Position numbers and translations under genes: made by a program | Part shown: piece after piece, positions 47,617-62,092 of the stretch | Position numbering within the stretch: the first letter of the stretch is position 1 | Layout of the letters: every line of letters starts with the position of its first letter | Source: Ananas comosus | Lineage: Eukaryota > Streptophyta > Magnoliopsida > Poales > Bromeliaceae | Direction of reading: 5' to 3' | DNA length: 64,000 nt | Assembly (NCBI RefSeq): GCF_001540865.1 | Contig: NC_033625.1 | Coordinates: forward strand, 10,932,501 to 10,996,500 | The notes under the pieces: generated by a model | Seen by the model: the letters and a program-made list of their open reading frames with translations, nothing else | What the model was told of the DNA's origin: nothing | The model's database searches: none

Positions 47617-49976
47617 TGTCACGCCCCGAGACCGCTCCCAATTTGGTCCAGTTCGGGCACGCTGACAGACCGCCGAACGGACCGGGGTTTCCCCTGTACG
47701 CGGACAGAGTCTCCCCTGTACGTTCTAGGCGTCGCAATCCAAACAATGCACATTACAATTGTTCCAACCAGGAACAGATATCAATCATGATTGCGTAAGG
47801 AAAGTATCACAACATAACACATCCTATGTTATTACAAGCATTCACATTAGATTCATTTTACATTACATTTAACCTCCAAATGCAATTAAGTTATTACAAC
47901 ATTTATTTATTACAATTTGATACATTTGCTTGCTTTCATTTTCTATACCCCTAAGCTACGTCGACGGGGTACTGCTAGCTCTGGTCTCTGGGGGTAGGGC
48001 GCTATCTATGGAGCTACGCCCTTGCCTCGCGCCGCCGCGCCGCTCACGTGCGAACCTGTAAAACCCCAAAACAACGTGGGGTGAGAACCAACTCCATGGT
48101 TCCCAGTGGGTACGGCCACCCAAGGGAGGAGCTCGACCAACAGGTCCAAGGGAGGCAAATACAAGTTAGTCCAATAAACAGATAGATATGTATATCATAA
48201 ACATGCAACTAACTTTACCTTGCTTTGCCTCACAACTGCAATGATGTCATGCTATATGCAACAGGAATATATGCAACAACTAGTAGAATTATTGATTCTA
48301 CAATCAATCTCGCTAATCTTAGCTCATGTCATCCAACTCTAAGGTTTCCACTACCTTAGGTTATCACATTTACCACTAGCCCTCAAGGTTCTATCTACCT
48401 TATTCCAGCTAGCCACCCGACTCGGCCTCGAGTCAATCAACAGCGGATAATCCGCGCTCTGCCCGGCTCGAGGTGAAGGATCCTGTCGCATGCACCTCAG
48501 CCTGCAAGCCAAGAACCACATCGCCCAACGGTCCGCCCGAAGGTCCGTGCACCGTGGTCAGGGATCCGCTAGTGGGAGAGGAAACATAGCCGCGTACACC
48601 CATAGCCAAGATCCCCGATAGGGAGAGGAACATGCCGTACACCCTAGCGCTCTTTGTTCTTGCTTAGTCATAATCCTCAAAGTTCTTTCCGGTGGGAGAG
48701 GAACATCGCCGCATACACCCGCGGTCCAAGAACTATTGAGTTCACAAGTACTGGGATTCCGGAATCGACTTCACAAGTCAAGGGTCCATATCCAACCCTA
48801 TACTATTGACCTATCTAGGTCCAATGCACTTTCCACCCTAGGTCCAACTGACTCTAGGTCTAATGCCTCAATTTCACAACCTAGGTTTACCTTAACTCTA
48901 GGTTCAGTTCTCAACCTATGTTCTTTAACACTAGGTTAGATGCCACACACCTAGATCCCGACTCTAGGTTCATACTCAACCTATGTTCTTTAACACTAGG
49001 TTAGATGCCACTCGTTATTTATCCTAGGTTCAACAACACTAGGTTCGATGTCATCTATGTCCGACCTATGTTTATTAACACTAGGTTCAATGCCACTCGA
49101 TCTACTTGACGTCCTATTGTCATATCGAGTACTATAGATATCCACATTTCATCTCGCATACATTCTATGATGCCAATATGCATTTACTATCTAGCATGAA
49201 CTCATAATGCTAAGTGCAACTAGCATATATTCCAATACACACATACATATCATTTTACATGGATCTACTTAGCATTTGCATCATATTATTAACATGCATT
49301 ATTTACATTTATATGCATCATCTATATGCCTCATTTACATTCATATGCATCAACGTGGATTCTTAATCATCTTAGACATAAAGGGCGACCTAGTCGCTTC
49401 GGTAAACACAACCCACCTTAACTCGCGTTCCGATTGCTCGTCGACACTTGCAATCGGCCTCCCGCGGCACCCGTGACCCGGTTCGGCTCGAACTCTTGCG
49501 CGACCACCCGAACGGCCACCAATCCGCGATCCGTCTATTCTGGAGTTTATTCCACGACACCACGATGCTCCCGATCCGCTTTCATGATTTTTGGAGGCTT
49601 ATCTCGCGTGCTGCGGCTATCTGTACCAAAACAGACTGTTTCGTCAATAACTTCGCGTACACTCGTCGTATCGTCGAACCGAGCGCACCAACGCGTTCGT
49701 TATACCCCCAATTAGGTTTACAGAGGGTTAATTGAGATCAAACCCATCTATTTACAAAAATCCCATTTTTGAGCCCTAGTTTGCGACTACGGCAAAATAT
49801 CCCAAATCGATCTCCGATTCATGCATTAATCTACTCATAAGCATGCTAGGATTCCATCTAAACCATTCTTAGAGTGTATTAACCAAACCCTAAGAAATCA
49901 CCATTAAAGAGCTTCCAAGAAGCTTACCTCCTAAAGCCTCTCCAAGCACAAGGAAGGAATGAAGAAGATGGAAAGC

Positions 49977-50012
<36 letters not shown>

Positions 50013-50589
50013 CCTTCTTCTTCTTCTTCTTCTCTTCTATTTCATTTAGAGAGAGAGAGGGACACGGTTGGGGTGAGGGAGAAGAGAGAAATGGGCTAAA
50101 ACCCACTTCTATACACTCTAATAAGTGCAAAATTGCACTTAAGCCCCTCAACAAGCCTCTTCTTGCAACAGCCCGAACTGGGCATTTTCGGGGTTCGGGA
50201 ACCGGTCTCTTCATGAGGGACCGGTCTCTGAGAGACCGGTCTCTCTACCTGGGACCGGTCCCAGAGAGACCTCCAGCCCAGACTTAGCCAATTTTCAGCT
50301 TTTTCACCGTTTTCGTCCGTTTTCGCTCGTTTGACCTCCGATTCACTTCAAATCGAACCGGGACTCTCCAAATATGTTTTCGAGCATGTTTTCATCATCT
50401 TTTCATCCACATTGATGTCGGATTTAGCTCACGGCCCAACATAGCCTTTCGGGTTCCGTTTCCGTGCCTACGCGCACCGAAACGCCCGATAGCTCCCGAA
50501 CTTCACCGAACTTCACCGAAACCATCCAAATGGCTTTCCAAAGCGACGTACACCATAACTTCATGATTTTAGAAGTTCGGTACCTTACA
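47617..50589 (-). mobile_element. Solo LTR between Gypsy-2 protease and reverse transcriptase
   Basis: TGTCACGCCCCGAG at 47617 and GGTACCTTACA at 50589, with exact 5-bp duplication TTTAT (47612-47616 and 50590-50594). It is the same family as 32134-35262, inverted. It carries the terminal box, the GAACCA/TGGTTC hairpin at 48085-48102, a GA/CT-rich tract (49970-50060) and four ACCGGT cores at 50198-50262. No internal genes. Confidence 0.88.
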
Positions 50590-50594
50590 TTTAT

Positions 50595-51105
50595 GCTCCT
50601 TTCCTTCTATCATCTTCAAATCTGCTCTTTGAGACCCCCTGAGAACTACCTTCCGATCCTTGACCTGAAATTCCATTTGGAGTTGTTTGAAGTCCCAAAG
50701 AATAGGACCCAACTGGATTAACCATTGGATTCCAAGCACCATGTCGCAACCCCTTAATGACAATAACAGTAAATCAGCATTAAACTCCAAACCTTGCATT
50801 TTCCACTTAAAGGACCTGCATATTGAAGAACTTAGTAGTTTGTTGCCATCAGCCACAGTTACCCTCACCGCCGGCACTTCTTCTAGAGAGCACCCTAGTT
50901 TAGTGGCGATGGTAGTATCAAGAAAATTGTGGGTACTTCCCGAATCAATGAGAATGTGCACCTTCTTATTCTTTACGGTTCCAGATAACCTCATCGTCCT
51001 GTAGTCTTGTAACATTACCTGACCCGCAAGCGCATGCAACGATATTTGAGGTGTAGGTTCAGAACCCTCAGAACAAACGTCATTGGAAGTATATGTTTCC
51101 TCCAT
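50595..51105 (-). pseudogene. Gypsy-2 protease
   Basis: VKNKKVHILIDSGSTHNFLD carries the aspartic protease motif (DSGSTHNFLD). It is followed by LGCSLEEVPAVRVTVADG and CDMVLGIQWLIQLGPILWDF, as in Ty3/Gypsy proteases. The frame is open to the solo LTR insertion and continues at 47611 beyond it. This is the best-kept part of the element. Confidence 0.85.
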
Positions 51106-51165
51106 GACTACTGCAGCATCTGAGGGCTCTTCCTCTAGTAATCTATTCGATATAATTGCTTCTTT

Positions 51166-52128
51166 CTACACTGATGGCCAGAGTATATCGATCCTCGCAC
51201 CAAAAGCACAGCCCCTTAGCTCTTCGTTCATCAAATTCAGCACTAGTAATATTCCTAGGAGATTTTGCTGGTATTGGAGTCGCTCCGAGTGTCCGAGTGC
51301 TCTGAAGTTTTGCGAATAATTTTGGTTGTTGAAGGGTTTCGGAGTGGGTAATAGGGGTGGATTCCCAGTAGTTACCCTCGTTCCCCCTTTGTGATTCTTA
51401 CTGTGCCCTTCTATTGCCACTTCTTGCAACTTAGCCAAGCTCAATGCTCGCTGCAATGTCCGGGGCTGGAACATTTTTATTGGAATCTGAATTTCATCTT
51501 TTAACCCACTAATGAAACAACTCATTGCATATTCTTCCAATAATTCCACTCTATTAAGAAGTGCGTCGAATTTATCCTGATATTCTAATACAGATCCTAT
51601 CTGTCTCAACCCCTTAAGCTCAGCCATGGGATCATCAAACAAATCTGATCCGTACCTAGCACTTAAAGCTGATATGTACTCCTCCCAACTAGGAATTGCA
51701 CGCGTTAGCCGCGATTTCATAAAAATTTGATGCCACTGCAGAGCCCTTCCTTCTAAATGAATTGCCGCTAATTTGACTTTGGCATCTTCAGCAGTTCCAT
51801 CAATTTCGAAGAACTGCTCATAGCGATACATCTAGCCCTTTAAATTTTCCCCATTGAACCGAGGGAACTCAATCTTAGTGAATCGCGGGAAAATTTGAGA
51901 CCTAGGGGCATTGTTACCTTCCGAGCGCTGGTTTGTAGGGGAGTGGTGACCCCCACAAGAAGAAGTTGATGCATGCAAATTTACAAACATTTGACGTACC
52001 TCCTCCATGTCCATGTGTTGCCGCTCCCTTAATTCTTGGATGGCTTGATCTTGTCGAGTTGTCGATTCCTTGACCAATTGCCGGGGCATTTCCTCCATCT
52101 TCTTTTGCTCTTGAGCCCTCGTTTCCAT
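51166..52128 (-). pseudogene. Gypsy-2 gag (broken)
   Basis: It starts at METRAQEQKKMEEM (ATG at 52128). KIEFPRFNGENLKG is followed by a stop at 51832-51834 where a tryptophan is expected. It continues YRYEQFFEIDGTAEDAKVKL, LEGRALQWHQIFMKS, SVLEYQDKFDALLNRVE. The zinc knuckle near 51170-51210 (CFWC.., GHQC in a shifted frame) is broken by a frameshift. The capsid core is otherwise complete. Confidence 0.85.
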
Positions 52129-52154
52129 GTCCACCCACCACGCCGAGGATCGGC

Positions 52155-52166
52155 GCTCTGATACCA
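52155..52166 (-). promoter_or_regulatory. Gypsy-2 primer binding site
   Basis: The minus strand reads TGGTATCAGAGC three bases after the LTR end (52170): initiator tRNA-Met type. Confidence 0.85.
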
Positions 52167-52169
52167 AAA

Positions 52170-52542
52170 TGATACCGATGATTCCACCAGTGAGGATAGG
52201 GAGCTCCCAACGTAGCTCTGGTACTCTCAACAATGGTGGAAAGAAGTGCTATAGAAGAAGAAGGGGTAGAGAGAGAGAAGAGATCAAGATGAAGAAGAGA
52301 ATTTTATTCAGTTCCAAAAACCATCCCAATTACAAAGGGGCCTTGCTATTTATATCTAGGCCATGTGGCCTTTGTGTAACTAAGTAGAACTAGTAACTTG
52401 GCAGTTAAGGTAGTTGAGAAGTTGTTATAGGCTTTTAAGTGGTAGAAGCAAATGGACGGTTGCAATCCACTCTAGCGGCTGAAGAGTAGTGAGGAGCCCA
52501 TATGATTTCGCAGTGGCCTGTTCACTAAATCAGAGTGTATCA
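52170..52542 (-). repeat. Gypsy-2 5' LTR
   Basis: 373 bp with inverted ends TGATAC and GTATCA, flanked by CCTGC. Nearly identical to 41623-41981 apart from the missing outer bases there. Confidence 0.85.
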
Positions 52543-52741
52543 CCTGCCGATTTATCTATATACTAATATGTATGATGAATACTTTATCTTGTTATATATA
52601 TGTAGGCGTGAACTAAAATGTTTATTAATTATAATTTACCTATTTGATAAACAAGCCGCCCAGTGGAAGGAGGGGACTACACAAAATACTCATTAAGAAA
52701 AAAAAAAAAAAGAAAAAAAAAGACTGCCTTGTTTTATATTG

Positions 52742-53196
52742 GGGTTTTTTTTGCAAATAGCCCCCTGAGCAATTTTTATTTTAAAAATAGTCCTATCAAA
52801 ATTAAAATTGCAAAAATGGTCCTGTCTCTACCACGCAGGCGCCACGTCAGCGCCACGCGGACAGGGCTGGGGCCAAGGTATTATGTTGAACAAGGTGAAC
52901 CATTCACCGTGTTTAGACACGATGAATGGTTCACCGTGTTTCTTACATATTTTTTGTATATTAAAAAGTGGAATAAGGAGTAGGGATGTCAATAGATATG
53001 GATATTCGAAATATTATCCGAATCCATACCCGAATAAATTATATATATATACGTAATTTATTTTTGTTTATTTATACAATATATAAAATATTTAATAATT
53101 TTTATTCCTTAGAAGCCTGGGTTGGATGAAGAATCAAGAAATAAAAATTATTAAATATTTTATATATTGTATAAATAAATAAAAAAATTTTATAAT

Positions 53197-53256
<60 letters not shown>

Positions 53257-53565
53257 CGGATTTGAATTCGAATAATATTTCAGATATCTATACCTATTGA
53301 CATCCCTACTCCTTATTCCACTTTTCAATATACAAAAAATACATAACAAAAAGTACGTACTAAACACGGTGAATCATTCACCATTCACCGTGTTTAGACA
53401 CGGTGAATGGTTCACCATGTTCAACTTAACATACGGGCCGAGCCCTGCCCGCGTGGCGCTGACGTGGCGTCTGCGTGGCAGACCCGGGCCATTTTTGCAA
53501 ATTAAATTTTGACAGGATTATTTTTGAAATAAAAATTTGTCAGGGATCTAATTGCAAAAAAACCC
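52742..53565. mobile_element. Foldback Mutator-type element, near-complete palindrome
   Basis: Perfect 9-bp duplication TTTATATTG (52733-52741 and 53566-53574). The ends are GGGTTTTTTTTGCAAATAG and its inverted partner. The two arms pair along almost the whole 824 bp with scattered mismatches, leaving a loop of about 30 bp near 53109-53138 (AGAAGCCTGGGTTGGATG). Each arm contains GGTGAA..TTCACC palindromes and, nearer the centre, TAGGGATGTCAATAG as in the hAT-like MITE at 4486. No transposase. A transcript would fold into one long hairpin. Confidence 0.85.
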
Positions 53566-53574
53566 TTTATATTG

Positions 53575-54725
53575 TTAGGAGTTCAAAGAACATTAATATC
53601 TCAGATTTGATCTTCACGGAATATTGATGATTAACTAATTGATTAACTAATCAAATAACAGTACACTATTAACTTTTACAGTCACTTGACACAACTTGTA
53701 CCATCAACTCAACTCTCACCAGAATTAATCCACAGAAGAGAGAAAATTACGTTTGTTTAAACACCTGTAAAGAACAGAGCAGGAAAAAAAAAGCACCAAA
53801 ATCTACTCATAATGGATAAAATCCCCACCATCTCCTTACAATCTCTGAAAACAACAAAATTGTCGTACAACAGTTGACACTAGCGCAAAGCTTTAATGCG
53901 AATTCTCGACTTCACAATCGATCAGCCACTCCCGCCAAGGAAAGAGCAGCGTTTTGGGATAAGTTTTTTTTGGTGCACGAATAGCAACCAAGTGCAGAGT
54001 ACGCCAGTGTGATCTCGAAAACACCTCTTCAAGTAGCCATTCAATGAGAGCCTTCCGACTAGCCTCTACGGGGCGACTTTAGTTTCTACTGGCAATGTCA
54101 AAGAATATAATGCCAACTTAGCTGCATGGAAACCATCTACCTGCGTGATCTCAATACCCGAGAATATAAGTATCTCGATAGAACTTAGAAGACAACAATT
54201 ATGGTATAAAAGAAGTCGACAGCAAAGACGTACTGCATCCCTCACAAAAATTTGAAAAGTCCAAGTGATAGATCAAAAGAGGTTCATAATTCATATACAA
54301 CACTGCAAGGAAAATACAGGCATAACATATCAACTCCAGCAAATCTCCATGTCAATTAGAACAGTAATCTGACTCAGCAGAGTCCAGCAAAATGAAAAGC
54401 TCAGGCTACATGAAAATTCTCAGATACAAAATAATTTGTAGGAAAGGAGAGCTTATCGATTTCGGTGCTACATAATAAAAGCAACTAATATATCTTCGAA
54501 GATCTATTCATGATAAATGGAATTTTCAGTGAGTGAGATTGTGCATCATCTTAAGAAATATAAACATTTCAATTTTTGCAAAGAATATGAATGTTTCACT
54601 TGGTCTCAACCAAAACAGAATGGTGGAGGGGACTTTGCATTGTAATGCACAACCAGAACAAAAATAGACAGTTTAGAGCGTCAAAATTATGATAAAGCAT
54701 ACCTACAGAATGCTTGTTTGGTATG
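53575..54725. other. 3' flank of the FTSHI2-like gene; no gene seen
   Basis: Ordinary AT-rich sequence. Part must be the 3' untranslated region of the minus-strand gene ending at 54726. No clear polyadenylation site was chosen. Confidence 0.5.
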
Positions 54726-59788
<5,063 letters not shown>

Positions 59789-59879
59789 TGGAAGAGGAGG
59801 AGAGGATTAGACTACGAATGGAGGTGGGATTTGAGAGGAAAAGGAATAGGAATGGAGCACGGTGTTCGGGTTCGCCATT

Positions 59880-60120
59880 GGAGCAGCTCGGTGGAGATGG
59901 AACGCTGGAGAGCAGCGACGGTCGCGCGGATAGAGGTGGCCGCGTGTTTCGTATTAATGGGCTGTGCCGGGCCGGATTGGCCAATTAATTCGATCCGACT
60001 TAGTCCGGGCCAAGCAAATGGTTCCGCTGGAGCGGCCCGGGTCCCTTCTCTTCTCGCGGGCGGGAGATTTTTGCACATCTGCCCCCTCAAAATCCTTGCG
60101 GAATTAAGCCTCTCCACACG
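59880..60120 (-). promoter_or_regulatory. Upstream region of the FTSHI2-like gene
   Basis: GC-rich, no clear TATA box. It contains TGGGCT (59958-59963) and several GGGCC/GGCCC words, like the site II (TGGGCY) elements common in promoters of plant housekeeping and organelle genes. Placement is inferred from position. Confidence 0.4.
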
Positions 60121-61169
60121 TCTAACAATCTTATTGTGCGTTCTTTAACAGAAATCAAAGTCGAGGGGCTGCATGGAATCACAAAGTCGGAGAGCAAGGA
60201 GCTTATGAGTTTTACAAAATCAATTTCATCTCCCACGCCATCAAAGTTGCAAGATCGATCTTCGTATAATTGTGAGTAATAGTTCAGACGATCTCGTGAT
60301 TTCAGTGTCTAAAGATAAAGCCGCCAATGATGACTTTCTCATAGTTATATGAATTCAACCTTCAAGATCCACATAAACCAGCAAACCCTTGCTTTCTGTG
60401 CTTTTTTAGACGGCGATCTCTCCTAACAAAATGATATATGTTTAAGCCATTTTAGTTGTGACAAGAAACACTGATGGAGAATAGTCAAGAGTTGAAGAAA
60501 ATGCCCAAGCTACTAAAAATTATACTTGCCAACAAGCTGAACAATAAGACAAAAAAGACTATAATCAAAGGCCAAATGGTTTATCAAACTCCCAATGGAA
60601 CTGATATGTAGTAACTAAACTTTTAATTAAAACAACAAAGCTTCTCTTTGCTACGATAGTTATTACTTCGCCTTCGAAAGATAAGCTTAGTGACATCAAA
60701 ATAACCCCACACCCAGTTACATCTTCTTGTTATTATAAGCAATGTAAATAGATTATCCTACAATGGTGGTATTCATATACCGATATTTGATTTACAGATA
60801 CATCTATGTGCGTATCTACGGCATCAATTTGCACAGGAAACCGCAGGACATAGATCACCTTCATTTTGGAGCAGAACTTGTCTTATTCCATTCATTTGGG
60901 AAGCCATCAACATCGACGCTCCAGACAAATTTATTGAGCTCTCACATAATACTTCGGCAAAACAAATTTTGATAATTATAGTATGAGCAAAAAGTGAGTA
61001 GACTTGTGTTTCTCTTTGCTCAGCATCAGAAATGATACTTTCTGTTGCATGCCGTGTTATGTTTAGTACTGTAATTCCCTGCTATACATAGTTGTATCCT
61101 CCTATCATTTCTTTAGTATTTCTTGGCAAAAGAGGGAGGATGATAACAAAACTTAACTCGCTAAACTAA
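60121..61169. other. No gene recognised
   Basis: AT-rich, short open frames only; no repeats, RNA genes or transposon ends noticed. Confidence 0.5.
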
Positions 61170-61992
61170 CACTACACCAAAATTGCCCTTTAGCGGCCAT
61201 TATCCTATAGATTAGCGGCGATTTTAATCGCCGCTACTCTCTTTACCGGCATTTGTAATAATTACCACCATAAATGGGGTCGGTAAAAGTTTAGCGGCAA
61301 TTATATTGGCGGCCGGTAAAGAACAAAACAATTGCCGCTAAAGATTACTCTATACCGGCAATTAAAATCGCCACTAAAAGCAAAATACATTTGCCTATAA
61401 AAATCATCATTAATAGTCATATATTCAATTAATCACTATAAAAATTTCAAAAGATAATGTGTAGATAATGAAAACTAAAAATCCAACATTTCGTGAATAT
61501 CAAATAAGCTGAATATAAAAGTCTATTACATTCTCAAAAGTGTTGCGAATACAAATAAATGTCAAAATCAATTTTTATACTAAAACAAATGTCAATCAAA
61601 CATTAGATAGCTAAAACAAATTCGAACTACAAAAACACTAATATGTAATTAAAAAGTTTTACAGGCGAAAGGAAAGTTCTATGCGCTCCCATAGAGAAGT
61701 TCAAACTACATTTCACGAAGACTCATCCTTAAAGAGCGAAGATTCCAATAGAAAAGATCCATGGGCTTAAGAAGATTAACCTGCAAGAAAAATATATAAG
61801 AATAAACGGTTAAAAAAATTATTAACAAATATGCTAAAAAAATATATTTAGAATTTACAAGAAATTCTAGATTACCATGCCACTAAACCGAGGTGTACGA
61901 AAAAGAACTAGAGCATCCTGCATTTTGTGCAACTTTACCGTAACGAGCACTCGAATCATCAAGAACCTATTTTACAGCCATATAAGAAAAAA
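61170..61992. mobile_element. CACTA (En/Spm) transposon terminus, partial
   Basis: CACTACACCAAAA at 61170 is the classic CACTA end. Subterminal words TTTAGCGGC, ATTGCCGCTAAA and GCGGCGATTTTAATCGCCGC repeat in both directions to about 61380. Downstream is AT-rich sequence up to the gap. The other end was not found, so the element is cut by the gap or the window. Confidence 0.75.
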
Positions 61993-62092
61993 NNNNNNNN
62001 NNNNNNNNNNNNNNNNNNNNNNNNNNNNNNNNNNNNNNNNNNNNNNNNNNNNNNNNNNNNNNNNNNNNNNNNNNNNNNNNNNNNNNNNNNNN
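61993..62092. other. Assembly gap (100 N)
   Basis: Run of exactly 100 N, a conventional gap of unknown size. It separates the CACTA end from the satellite array. Confidence 0.95.

Larger units (their letters stand above)
41623..52542 (-). mobile_element. Ty3/Gypsy retrotransposon with short LTRs and two nested solo LTRs
   Basis: LTRs of about 370 bp (TGATACCG..GTATCA) bound the element, flanked by the exact 5-bp duplication CCTGC (41618-41622 and 52543-52547). On the minus strand it has gag, protease, reverse transcriptase, RNase H and integrase. Solo LTRs sit at 43025-45682 (in integrase) and 47617-50589 (between protease and reverse transcriptase). Without them it is about 5.3 kb. Short LTRs and the MDFIEGLP-type integrase suggest a Reina-like chromovirus; a chromodomain was not recognised. 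Confidence 0.85.

Noticed and set aside
59812..60148. Overlapping frames of about 100 codons on both strands upstream of the FTSHI2-like gene
   Set aside because: GC-rich promoter and leader region; the frames lack motifs and conflict with each other.
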